Positions 1 to 6,564 of a stretch of DNA of 11,968 bases are shown here, one piece after another. The notes beneath the pieces are model-generated. The model saw only the letters and a list, made by a program, of their open reading frames with translations, made no database searches and had not been told where the DNA came from. Source of the stretch: Christensenella sp. UBA1260. GTDB lineage: Bacteria; Bacillota; Clostridia; Christensenellales; CAG-917. Position 1 is the first letter of the stretch. Each line of letters begins with the position of its first letter. The stretch spans positions 15,284 to 27,251 of the forward strand of contig DBVQ01000025.1 of the NCBI GenBank assembly GCA_002308155.1, in the 5' to 3' direction. Made by a program: the position numbers and the translations under genes.

Positions 1-1526
1 GGGATATCAAGGCCTTCACGAAGCAGGTTGATGCCGACAAGCACGTCAAACTCACCTTCTCTGAGTCCGCGCACAATCTCGATGCGCTCAAGCGTGTCGA
101 TGTCACTGTGCATATACTTGACGCGGATGCCAACTTCCTTCAAATAGTCCGTGAGGTTTTCCGCCATCTTCTTCGTGAGCGTAGTGACAAGCACTCTGCC
201 CTTATTCTTTGTGACGGCATTGATTTCGCCGATAAGGTCATCAATCTGTCCGTCAATCTTTTTGACTGCAATCTCTGGGTCCAAAAGTCCTGTCGGGCGG
301 ATAATCTGTTCCGCCACGTCGTCTGCACGATTGAGCTCATACTGCGCAGGTGTTGCGGACATACACACGACTTGACGTATGCGGCTGTCAAACTCGTCCC
401 AAGTGAGCGGGCGGTTGTCGTAGGCGGCAGGAAGACGGAAGCCGTATTCAACGAGGTTTGTCTTTCGTGCCCTATCGCCGTTGTACATGCCGTGGATTTG
501 CGGTATTGTCATATGGCTCTCGTCAATGAAGGTGATAAAATCCTTTGGGAAAAAGTCGAGGAGCGTATAAGGCGCTTGCCCTATCTCTCTGCCGTCAAAG
601 TAGCGAGAGTAGTTTTCAATGCCGCTGCAATAGCCCATCTCGCGTATCATCTCCACGTCGTAGTTGACGCGCTCGTCTATGCGTTGAGCCTCTATGAGTT
701 TGCCAAGGCGGGTGAAATACTCCACGCGCTCGGCTTTGTCCTTTAATATTCTGCCCAAAATCTCCTCTTTTTCACCGCTGATAACATAATGCGTCGCTGG
801 GAAAATAAGGGTATGTTTGAGCTCGCTGATGATTTTTGACGTTGTGCCGTCAATCTCGCAGATGCGGTCTATTGTGTCGCCAAAAAACTCTACGCGGATT
901 GCAACCTCCGAACTCGTGGACGGAAAGATGTCCACCGTGTCTCCGCGCATACGGAAGGTTGAACGCACAAAGTCAAAGTCCGCGCGCTTGTACTGTATGT
1001 CAACGAGGTTTCTTGCAAGTTCATCGCGGTCTATCGTGTCGCCTTCGCGCAGCGATATGCACTGCTTGAAGTATTCAGTCGGCGCACCGAGCCCGTATAT
1101 GCAGGACACGGACGCCACGACAATCGTGTCTTCTCTCTCGCAGAGAGAGGCTGTGGCGGAGTTGCGCAACTTGTCAATCTCGTCGTTGACGGACAAGTCC
1201 TTTTCAATATAGGTGTCCGTGCGCGGGATGTACGCCTCCGGTTGATAGTAGTCGTAATAGCTGACAAAAAACTCAACCCTGTTCTTTGGGAAGAACTCAC
1301 GAAGTTCATTGCAGAGCTGTGCCGCAAGCGTCTTGTTGTGCGCGATGACGAGCGTCGGCTTCTGCATACGCTCGATAATATTCGCCATAGTAAAAGTTTT
1401 GCCCGAGCCTGTGACACCGAGCAAAACTTCGGTATTAAATCCGTTTTGAAGCCCTTCGACAATCTTGTCTATCGCCTGAGGCTGGTCGCCTGTGGGCTTG
1501 TATTTTGAAACAAGTTCAAACTTCAT
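1..1526 (-). CDS. uvrB: Excinuclease ABC subunit B (UvrB), partial: C-terminus beyond the left edge
   Basis: Helicase-like damage-verification subunit of the UvrABC nucleotide excision repair complex; it is loaded on DNA by UvrA and then recruits UvrC. The translation opens with a typical UvrB N-terminus containing the PTGDQPQAI motif (residues 11-19), then Walker A GVTGSGKT (37-44), the beta-hairpin region with YYDYYQPEAYIPRTDTY, the DESH helicase motif II (335-338), and the late segment GINLLREGLDIP just before the window edge. About 508 codons are present of the usual roughly 660, so the last helicase motif and the UvrC-interacting C-terminus lie outside. The frame is open throughout. The ATG overlaps the TGA of the upstream small membrane-protein gene (ATGA), suggesting translational coupling. 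It is the last visible gene of the lysC cluster. Confidence 0.97.
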   Translation of the reverse strand, partial: MKFELVSKYKPTGDQPQAIDKIVEGLQNGFNTEVLLGVTGSGKTFTMANIIERMQKPTLVIAHNKTLAAQLCNELREFFPKNRVEFFVSYYDYYQPEAYIPRTDTYIEKDLSVNDEIDKLRNSATASLCEREDTIVVASVSCIYGLGAPTEYFKQCISLREGDTIDRDELARNLVDIQYKRADFDFVRSTFRMRGDTVDIFPSTSSEVAIRVEFFGDTIDRICEIDGTTSKIISELKHTLIFPATHYVISGEKEEILGRILKDKAERVEYFTRLGKLIEAQRIDERVNYDVEMIREMGYCSGIENYSRYFDGREIGQAPYTLLDFFPKDFITFIDESHMTIPQIHGMYNGDRARKTNLVEYGFRLPAAYDNRPLTWDEFDSRIRQVVCMSATPAQYELNRADDVAEQIIRPTGLLDPEIAVKKIDGQIDDLIGEINAVTKNKGRVLVTTLTKKMAENLTDYLKEVGIRVKYMHSDIDTLERIEIVRGLREGEFDVLVGINLLREGLDI

Positions 1527-1921
1527 TTATTCTGGAAATAGGCTATCAGCAAACGTATGCCCCAGCCGACGAGCGCACCGACTGTCGCCGTGCACATTGC
1601 AAAAATGAGACGGAACATAACGTTGCTCCTGAAAGCGCGCTCCACGCGGGCAAATTGAAGCCCTTTCTTTTGCATATTGATACAATAGACAAGCTCGCCC
1701 TTTTTGTCCGAGAGCGTAAGGTCAAAATACTCGTCTATTTCGAGGTTTCTAAGAGTCGTATCAAGCTCGTTCTCTTCTATATCGATGTCAAGCGGAATCT
1801 GCGAAAAGATGTCAATCGGCGTAAGCAAACAAGAACCACCCTGCTTTTCAGCCTCTTGGTACACGACGCGCATAACCGCTTTTTCTTTTTTTGTGAGAAC
1901 GTGTTGTCTTTCAAGTGCCAT
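1523..1921 (-). CDS. Small tail-anchored membrane protein, paralog of the next gene upstream
   Basis: 132 aa, family not recognised. Residues about 10-85 look like a compact helical, winged-helix-like domain (an LTPIDIF helix, a DTTLRNLEIDEYFDL helix-turn, then a beta-hairpin ending in LVYCINMQ). A single hydrophobic segment at about 101-128 (RLIFAMCTATVGALVGWGI) is followed by only a few residues, so the predicted topology is a cytoplasmic domain with a C-terminal anchor. The order of features matches the 150-aa protein encoded just upstream, including the 'L..L.. .EY' helix and a YC motif before the linker, so the two are probably an old tandem duplication. Start: ATG at 1921 preceded by AAGAGGT. 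It overlaps the uvrB start by 4 bp. The similarity was judged by eye, and the DNA-binding-like fold is inference. Confidence 0.85.
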   Translation of the reverse strand: MALERQHVLTKKEKAVMRVVYQEAEKQGGSCLLTPIDIFSQIPLDIDIEENELDTTLRNLEIDEYFDLTLSDKKGELVYCINMQKKGLQFARVERAFRSNVMFRLIFAMCTATVGALVGWGIRLLIAYFQNK

Positions 1922-1949
1922 AAATTACCTCTTTTGCACGCGTAGTAAA

Positions 1950-2402
1950 TCAGAGAACAAACCTTGCAATCACAATCGCAATTGCGGCAACAACCGCACT
2001 GCCGAGAAGAGCACCCAAAAACGCCATAAAGAAGACCGTGCCTTTCTTCACAGGCTTTGCCTGTTTTTCAGGTTGCTCCGCTTGTGCCGCATAAGGGACT
2101 CTCTCCGCTTTTTCCTTTTTTGTAGCAGGTTTTGACGGTGCAACAACGACAGGCTGTGCCGTGGCATCATCAAAACGCTTGTAGGTCAAAAGGCAATACT
2201 CATCAGGCGTAAAATACTTTACGCCGATGTATTCTCTGTCTTTGAGGTCGCGCACGATTGCCGAGAGTTGAACCTTTGTAAACTGCTTGTCCGCCGGCAA
2301 CTTTTCAAGCACCTCGTCCGCCTCAATGATTTTGTAGACGTCATCATCGCCCACGAGTGAGCGAAGTGCGTTATAAACCAATTTACTGTCAGGATTTAAC
2401 AT
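1950..2402 (-). CDS. Small tail-anchored membrane protein with winged-helix-like N-terminal domain
   Basis: 150 aa, family not recognised. Residues 1-78 form a compact domain (DVYKIIEADEVLEKLP, then VQLSAIVRDLKDREYI and a strand pair ending DEYCLLTYKR) that resembles a winged-helix pattern. Residues about 80-120 are an Ala/Pro/Lys-rich linker, and 122-148 is one transmembrane segment (FFMAFLGALLGSAVVAAIA) ending the protein. ATG at 2402 is chosen over an in-frame ATG at 2441 because AAAGGAG lies just upstream of it and because the longer version would overlap lysC. The gap to the lysC stop is 11 bp and the next gene starts 28 bp downstream, so all are likely cotranscribed. Stop is TGA. The function cannot be assigned; the layout would suit a membrane-tethered regulator, which is speculation. 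Confidence 0.87.
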   Translation of the reverse strand: MLNPDSKLVYNALRSLVGDDDVYKIIEADEVLEKLPADKQFTKVQLSAIVRDLKDREYIGVKYFTPDEYCLLTYKRFDDATAQPVVVAPSKPATKKEKAERVPYAAQAEQPEKQAKPVKKGTVFFMAFLGALLGSAVVAAIAIVIARFVL

Positions 2403-2413
2403 TTGTTTCTCCT

Positions 2414-3235
2414 TTAATCTGCAATTATCGTCCCCTTGCAATCAGGGTTAAATGTGTTTCTTACGTTAATCTTTATCCCCGCCGCTTCAACGGGATACAC
2501 TGCGTCTTTATGCAACACGTTTGCACCTCTTAGAGCCAGCGCATACATCTCTTTGTATGTCAGCTTTTCAACAAACCTTGCCGTAGTGTCCTTGCGTGGG
2601 TCAGCTGTAAAAATGCCGTCCACGTCCGTCCAGTTTTCATACACATCCGCACGCACAGCCGCCGCCACGAGCGCACCCGTTATGTCCGAGCCCCCGCGCG
2701 TGAAGGTCTTTATGCCCAATTCGTTTGAGCCATAAAAACCGGGGAGCACCGCCATTGGCAAACCTGCAAGTGCCTGCCGCAAACAATCTATCGTCTTGTC
2801 AAGCGCAAGGTTGTCTCCTTCAAACCATACAAGATTTTGCGTGTCGCAGAACGGAACATCAAGTTTTTTTGCGAGAAGTTTTGCGGATAGATATTCCCCT
2901 CTTGACGCCACAAAATCGCGGCTTGCTCCGCCTGCAATTTTGTCTTTTATCTCTTCAAGTTCACACTCAAGTTTTGCATCAACTTGAAGCTCTCTTTCAA
3001 GGTCAAGAAACCGAGTTTTTATGACTTCAAAAACTTCAAAGAAGTTTTCTCCACGGTCAAACTTGTCCTTCGCAAGATACAAAAGGTCAGTCACCTTTTT
3101 GTCATCTTTGTCTCTCTTGCCTGGAGCAGAAACGACGATATATCGCCTTGACTCGTCGGCTCTTATTATCTTTTCCACGCACGCCACCGCGTACGCATTG
3201 CTCATAGAACTGCCACCAAACTTGCATACCTTCAT
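2414..3235 (-). CDS. lysC: Aspartate kinase catalytic domain only, no ACT domains
   Basis: Phosphorylates L-aspartate at the start of the lysine, threonine, methionine and diaminopimelate pathways. Motifs in order: KFGGSSM (5-11), VVSAPGKR (34-41), the SRGEYLSAKLLA substrate-binding helix (111-122), GFYGSNELGIKTFTRGGSD (166-184), WTDVDGIFTADPR (202-214), and the RGANVLH...V..AGI end of the kinase fold. The protein stops at 273 aa with FNPDCKGTIIAD, exactly where ordinary aspartate kinases (about 400-450 aa) continue into two regulatory ACT domains. The following sequence encodes an unrelated protein, so this is not a frameshifted ACT region. Feedback control by lysine or threonine through ACT domains is therefore not expected (inference). 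Start: ATG at 3235 with GGTGA just upstream. A perfect 7-3-7 palindrome lies at 3245-3261. Confidence 0.93.
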   Translation of the reverse strand: MKVCKFGGSSMSNAYAVACVEKIIRADESRRYIVVSAPGKRDKDDKKVTDLLYLAKDKFDRGENFFEVFEVIKTRFLDLERELQVDAKLECELEEIKDKIAGGASRDFVASRGEYLSAKLLAKKLDVPFCDTQNLVWFEGDNLALDKTIDCLRQALAGLPMAVLPGFYGSNELGIKTFTRGGSDITGALVAAAVRADVYENWTDVDGIFTADPRKDTTARFVEKLTYKEMYALALRGANVLHKDAVYPVEAAGIKINVRNTFNPDCKGTIIAD

Positions 3236-3244
3236 ATTATCACC

Positions 3245-3261
3245 ATAAACCTATGGTTTAT
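3245..3261. promoter_or_regulatory. Palindrome upstream of lysC, possible operator
   Basis: ATAAACC-TAT-GGTTTAT is a perfect inverted repeat with a 3-bp centre, 10 bp upstream of the lysC start codon. On the minus strand it overlaps a possible -10 box TATTAT (3260-3265), for which I see no good -35. It could be a repressor site or a small hairpin that affects initiation. No protein is identified for it. Confidence 0.35.
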
Positions 3262-3320
3262 AATATGAGATTTGCTTTGTTTGCGTGTTTTGTTTTATAA
3301 CCCTTTAAACTGTTCAGATG

Positions 3321-3337
3321 CTCTCAATATGTGAGAG
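3321..3337 (-). other. Short hairpin between repeat element A and lysC
   Basis: CTCTCA-atatg-TGAGAG is a perfect 6-bp stem immediately beside the left end of repeat element A. There is no T tract on either side, so it is not a convincing terminator. It may be the remains of the cdaA 3' end or part of the lysC leader. Confidence 0.4.
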
Positions 3338-3340
3338 TTG

Positions 3341-3467
3341 TAAAACTGGGATATTTGGATGAGTTGCAAGGCAATGTGCTTTGGACGGAGAACCCAGTGT
3401 ACAAAGCGTACACGGTTTTACGGACAAAGTGCATTAACACAGCAAATCGCCAAATAGCACGGTTTTA
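3341..3467. repeat. Structured intergenic repeat element, copy A (overlaps the cdaA stop codon)
   Basis: About 127 bp. The ends form imperfect inverted repeats: left arm 3341-3358 (TAAAACTGGGATATTTGG) pairs with right arm 3450-3467 with two mismatches. Inside, 3373-3383 (AATGTGCTTTG) pairs with 3425-3435 (CAAAGTGCATT) using two G-U wobbles that exist only if the plus strand is the RNA, and GTGTAC/GTACAC forms a central hairpin. It shares GATGAG-TGCAAGG and CACAGCA with copy C. The last three bases supply the TAA stop of cdaA. No Rfam family is recognised by eye. Confidence 0.75.
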
Positions 3468-4331
3468 GATGTCGAAGCGATCTTTGCGCCCAAACCTCTT
3501 TTTTCTGCTCTTCTGCTCCGCACGTCTTGCGATTGCTGTTGGAGAGATGCCATAGGCATCTTCAATTTCGTCTTTGAGTTTGTCCATGGTCATATAGCGT
3601 TTGATTTCGCCATGTTGAACAACAGAGATGATGCCCGTCTCTTCACTGACAACGATGGAGAGCACGTCTGTCTCCTCAGTGACTCCGATTGCAGCACGGT
3701 GACGAGTGCCCATCTCTTTGTTGACGTTGCGCTGTGTAAGAGTGAGGAAGCATCCTGCCGCAACAATCTTGTTGCCGCGCACGATGACTGCGCCGTCATG
3801 AAGAGGAGCTTTGGTGTTGAAGATACTTTCCAAGAGCCCTGCGGAAATTATTGCGTCAAGGCGCGTGCCCGTGTCAAGTATGTTCTCGTGGATGTCGCCA
3901 GGTGTGTCAATAATGATGATTGCACCGACGTCCTGTTTTGCCATATCTTGGCAGGCGGTCAAAATCTCTGTGGTCGCTTCTCTGAGTTCATCATCGCTCG
4001 TGTGCGAATCCATGCTCTTCGAAGAAGAAATCTTTTGAAAGATGTTTTTGAAGTCATTTTGATAGACAACGCACGCAACTATGAGATTGAAGATAACCGC
4101 ATAGTGAAGTATGTACTTTGAAACCGTGAGTATCTTGCCGTCATTGAGTTCGCCAAGCACAAGCACGAGGACTTCAAGCACAATAGGTGCAAGCAAGAAC
4201 AAGAACATCTTGACGTTGCGCTTGTACACGAAGAATGAGATCATCATGGCAAGAATCGCCACCAAAATCACACCGTCGATAACAGCATAAAGGTTGATGT
4301 TTTGCGCATATTCAACAAAATTGTATTGCAT
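3465..4331 (-). CDS. cdaA: Diadenylate cyclase CdaA (c-di-AMP synthase)
   Basis: Membrane-bound enzyme that condenses two ATP into cyclic di-AMP, the second messenger for potassium, osmolyte and cell-wall homeostasis in Gram-positive bacteria. 288 aa, near the usual 270-290. The N-terminus has three hydrophobic segments (about 14-35, 41-60, 74-92), then a linker and the DAC domain (about 115-245) with the hallmark DGA in APLHDGAVIV (179-181) and RHR in MGTRHRAA (210-212). Residues 270-288 are a basic tail ending KDRFDI. Start: ATG at 4331 behind TAGGAG. A gene for a large unknown membrane protein lies 24 bp upstream. The common partners cdaR (ybbR) and glmM are not downstream here; instead repeat element A begins within the stop codon, so cotranscription with lysC is uncertain. 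Confidence 0.97.
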   Translation of the reverse strand: MQYNFVEYAQNINLYAVIDGVILVAILAMMISFFVYKRNVKMFLFLLAPIVLEVLVLVLGELNDGKILTVSKYILHYAVIFNLIVACVVYQNDFKNIFQKISSSKSMDSHTSDDELREATTEILTACQDMAKQDVGAIIIIDTPGDIHENILDTGTRLDAIISAGLLESIFNTKAPLHDGAVIVRGNKIVAAGCFLTLTQRNVNKEMGTRHRAAIGVTEETDVLSIVVSEETGIISVVQHGEIKRYMTMDKLKDEIEDAYGISPTAIARRAEQKSRKKRFGRKDRFDI

Positions 4332-4355
4332 AAACTTCTCCTAAGTTTTGTTTGC

Positions 4356-5249
4356 TTAAATATCAAACTCGTCAAAGACGTTGCCGTCTCCCGAGTTTTT
4401 GTCATTGTCATCGTTGCCGCCTTGCGCCGGCTTGTCAAAATCACCATACGTTTGACCAACGTCGTCGCGCATAGTGTAAGGGCGTCCATCCTGAGAGTCA
4501 AAATATTCTCCTCTCGTCGCTGGGTCTTGAAATCTGCGTGCTTTACTGCGCATAATCTCGCCAAGCACAGCAGCGACTATTACATAAACGCCATAGACCG
4601 ACAGAGCGACTGCGCTTGCAACCGTCTGCAAATCGTTCTTGACCAAAACGTAGCCATAATCGGCAACGAGTTCGTTTATCAGATTCAAAGATGCCTCATC
4701 CTGCACGGCGATAATATACAAGAGGTTTTCCGCCAGCACGGCAATACCAAGCAAAATGAGATATACCATTGCCCAAAGCATGAACGAATAGTATTTTTCA
4801 ACCGGATTCATTTTGTAGTTCTTTGCAAAGACAAAGAAGAACATAAAGCCATAGGCAAGCGGTTGCAAAATTGGGTTGAGCACCGTGGAGGTGACGATAT
4901 ACATCTTTGGCTCCAAAATGCAAAACACTTCAATTATGCCCGTCGCAAATCTCACGATTGCCGTGAAAATCATGACTGTATAGATGAAATCGTTGCGCGG
5001 AATTGCCCCAAAGCCTCTCCTCGCCGCAAGCGCATACAGAATAAACGCAAAGAAGAAGCATAGTGCTGTCGGGATTGCACCATATGAAAGGATAATCTTG
5101 AATATCTCAACAAAGAGTGCAATGGCGGATGAAATCCCTTCTGCATTTGAAAAAGTGACATACATGGCATACACCCCACTGACAAGTGAGGCGACAATAA
5201 GCCCAAGCCAAATGAACGGATAAAACTTTTTATCTATTTTTGGACGCAT
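4356..5249 (-). CDS. Multi-pass membrane protein of unknown function upstream of cdaA
   Basis: 297 aa, family not recognised. Roughly six or seven hydrophobic segments are visible at about 10-32, 42-75 (long, possibly two helices), 88-112, 116-142, 154-181 and 208-232. A hydrophilic, Asp/Asn/Gly-rich, acidic C-terminal tail (about 235-297, with QGGNDDNDKN) ends FDEFDI. No enzymatic motif is seen. Start: ATG at 5249 with AAAGGAAA upstream. It sits 13 bp after the holA stop and 24 bp before cdaA, so it belongs to the holA-cdaA operon. Its place directly before cdaA makes a membrane partner or regulator of the cyclase a possible role, but nothing in the sequence proves that. Confidence 0.88.
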   Translation of the reverse strand: MRPKIDKKFYPFIWLGLIVASLVSGVYAMYVTFSNAEGISSAIALFVEIFKIILSYGAIPTALCFFFAFILYALAARRGFGAIPRNDFIYTVMIFTAIVRFATGIIEVFCILEPKMYIVTSTVLNPILQPLAYGFMFFFVFAKNYKMNPVEKYYSFMLWAMVYLILLGIAVLAENLLYIIAVQDEASLNLINELVADYGYVLVKNDLQTVASAVALSVYGVYVIVAAVLGEIMRSKARRFQDPATRGEYFDSQDGRPYTMRDDVGQTYGDFDKPAQGGNDDNDKNSGDGNVFDEFDI

Positions 5250-5262
5250 AACGTTTTCCTTT

Positions 5263-6243
5263 TCAAATTATTAACAGCTGCAAAACTGCCTCTTGAAGCG
5301 CGGAGGCTTCAAGTCTCTTGCCCGAAAGCACGTCAAATTGCAAGTCGTGGAGATAGTCCACACACTTTTTGAGACGCACTTGCGAATACTTGCTTGACGT
5401 CTTGCGGAGATAGTACACCGCTCCGCCCTTCATGCCGAGCATCTGCCCGACTTCGTCATTTGTTTTTGTCTTGTTGAGCTCTGCGTGGAGCATTTTTCTG
5501 TATCTATCATAAATGAGATTTATGATTGTCACGCCTCTTATGCCATTCAAGGCAAATGTATTGAGCATTTTGAGCGCGGCGTTTCCGTCCTTTTCGGCGA
5601 TGGCGGCGGAGAGCTCGTACACTTGGAAGTCCAAATCCGGCACGACCATCTCCTCAACGTCTGCGCGCGTGATGAGGTTGCTTGCATACGCTTTGAGTTT
5701 TGCGGTTTCGCTGACAATCCTTGCCATACTGCCCTGCGTACGCTTTATAAGTTCCTCCGCGGCTTCGGGCGCTATCGGCATAGACGGCTCAACTGCCAAA
5801 ATCTTGTTGATTTCAAACACGAGTTCCTCGTCTTCAAGACGAGAGCAGTCAATTTGCACGGCTTTCTTTTGCTTGAAAACCTTGTTTGCATCTCCGTCCA
5901 CACTGACGACGAGCACGGATGTCGGCGACGGCGATTTGACATATTCGTCAACAAACGCCCTGATGTCGTCCGGAGTCTTTTCGTCCGCCTCATATGACAC
6001 AATCCTCACGCTGTCAAACATCGGGTAGGTGTCAAGAGCATCCTGCATATCGTCCACGCTCGCATCGGATTTGAGTTTTGCAAAGTTGAAATCCGCATAG
6101 TCCTTGTCAAGCGCGCCGAAAAACTGTTTGAGCGCAAGCTCTTTGAGATAATCATCTTCGCCGGCAATAACGTAAAGTGGCGAAAAGTCTTCTCCGCCAT
6201 TCAAAACGTTTTTTAAGTGTTGTTCAAGCTCCGAATATCTCAT
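5263..6243 (-). CDS. holA: DNA polymerase III subunit delta
   Basis: Clamp-loader subunit that opens the beta sliding clamp in the replisome. 326 aa, close to the usual 330-345. The N-terminus carries the typical FSPLYVIAGEDDYLKE segment (20-35) in place of a true P-loop. The middle has the SMARIVSETAKLKAYA helix, the QVYELSAAI segment and IINLIYDRYRKMLHAE, and the C-terminus ends in the helical collar (KKCVDYLHDLQFDVLSG, then LEASALQEAVLQLL). ATG at 6243 is preferred to the ATG at 6255 because GAGG lies 4 nt upstream of the former and nothing Shine-Dalgarno-like precedes the latter. The stop is TGA. It is first in its operon, behind a good promoter (6292-6320) and a hairpin-forming leader. 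Confidence 0.93.
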   Translation of the reverse strand: MRYSELEQHLKNVLNGGEDFSPLYVIAGEDDYLKELALKQFFGALDKDYADFNFAKLKSDASVDDMQDALDTYPMFDSVRIVSYEADEKTPDDIRAFVDEYVKSPSPTSVLVVSVDGDANKVFKQKKAVQIDCSRLEDEELVFEINKILAVEPSMPIAPEAAEELIKRTQGSMARIVSETAKLKAYASNLITRADVEEMVVPDLDFQVYELSAAIAEKDGNAALKMLNTFALNGIRGVTIINLIYDRYRKMLHAELNKTKTNDEVGQMLGMKGGAVYYLRKTSSKYSQVRLKKCVDYLHDLQFDVLSGKRLEASALQEAVLQLLII

Positions 6244-6253
6244 TTTGCCTCGC

Positions 6254-6286
6254 ATACGTATATGTGCGCCATGTGCACATTCGTAT
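6254..6286 (-). promoter_or_regulatory. Inverted repeat in the holA leader, next to the ribosome binding site
   Basis: On the minus strand ATACG-A-ATGTGC pairs with GCACAT-ATA-CGTAT around a loop of about 7 nt, giving a stem of 6 plus 5 bp with an asymmetric internal bulge. It begins 3 nt before the GAGG of holA (6248-6251) and ends about at the expected transcription start. It could stabilise the mRNA or affect initiation; this is inferred from structure only. Confidence 0.4.
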
Positions 6287-6291
6287 ATTTT

Positions 6292-6320
6292 ATAATATCA
6301 CTCTTTTTAGTCTATGTAAA
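6292..6320 (-). promoter_or_regulatory. Sigma-A-type promoter for the holA operon
   Basis: Minus strand: -35 TTTACA (6320-6315), 17-bp spacer, -10 TATTAT (6297-6292), each 5 of 6 to consensus. Transcription would begin near 6285, about 40 nt before the holA ATG at 6243, and read through the membrane-protein gene and cdaA. Confidence 0.65.
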
Positions 6321-6374
6321 GTGGGCAAACAAAATACGCCCTGACTTTTGCCAAATATTTTATATTATTTTATC

Positions 6375-6398
6375 AAAAAAGGGTGCATTTGCACCCTT
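6375..6398 (-). terminator. Intrinsic terminator of the solute-binding lipoprotein gene
   Basis: Minus strand: GGGTGCA-AA-TGCACCC is a perfect 7-bp stem (6381-6396), extended by two A-T pairs, followed directly by TTTTTT (6380-6375). It lies beyond repeat element B, about 165 bp from the stop codon of the gene it serves, and shields the holA promoter from upstream transcription. Confidence 0.85.
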
Positions 6399-6451
6399 AA
6401 TCCAAAAAATCATTGCATTTTAGTACCTTTATTAAGAATCCAAAACCATTC
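6399..6451. other. Short A/T-rich spacer without recognisable features
   Basis: This stretch between the terminator at 6375-6398 and repeat element B holds no open frame, promoter or hairpin that I can support. With the terminator and element B it makes up the right half of the roughly 310-bp gene-free region between holA and the lipoprotein gene. Confidence 0.5.
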
Positions 6452-6564
6452 AAAACTGATGGATGACGCGAAAGACGCGAACGCGAATACCGAAGTGCAC
6501 TAGGCGCACACGTTGTACGAGTACCAGCAAGATTGACTGCAGGTCGCTCAACTGGGCGGTTTTA
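6452..6564. repeat. Structured intergenic repeat element, copy B (overlaps the lipoprotein gene stop codon)
   Basis: About 113 bp and the most diverged of the three copies. The ends pair as AAAACTG (6452-6458) with CGGTTTT (6557-6563). The next several bases of the arms pair poorly. The central hairpin is GTGCAC-tag-GCGCAC with one mismatch, at the place where copies A and C have GTGTAC/GTACAC and ACATAC/GTATGT. It shares the 13-nt block GCAGGTCGCTCAA (6539-6551) exactly with copy C (10309-10321). Its final TTA is the complement of the TAA stop codon of the lipoprotein gene. Confidence 0.68.

Noticed and set aside
108..746. Plus-strand open frame opposite uvrB
   Set aside because: It is fully antisense to well-conserved uvrB motifs; it results from codon bias on the other strand.
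3236..3464. Lysine riboswitch upstream of lysC
   Set aside because: The region is filled by the repeat element, which occurs in two other places unrelated to lysine, and I see no terminator or lysine-riboswitch core before lysC.
3341..3467. Repeat elements as CRISPR repeats or tRNA genes
   Set aside because: There is no regular spacing or short repeat unit, and no cloverleaf with a TTC-type arm or CCA end. The structure is one long stem with inner hairpins.
4302..5063. Long plus-strand open frame opposite the membrane-protein gene
   Set aside because: It lies antisense to a gene with clear transmembrane pattern, ribosome binding site and operon spacing, and its product has no family features.
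6217..6423. Small plus-strand hydrophobic open frame between holA and element B
   Set aside because: It overlaps the holA promoter, leader and the terminator at 6375-6398, and has no ribosome binding site.
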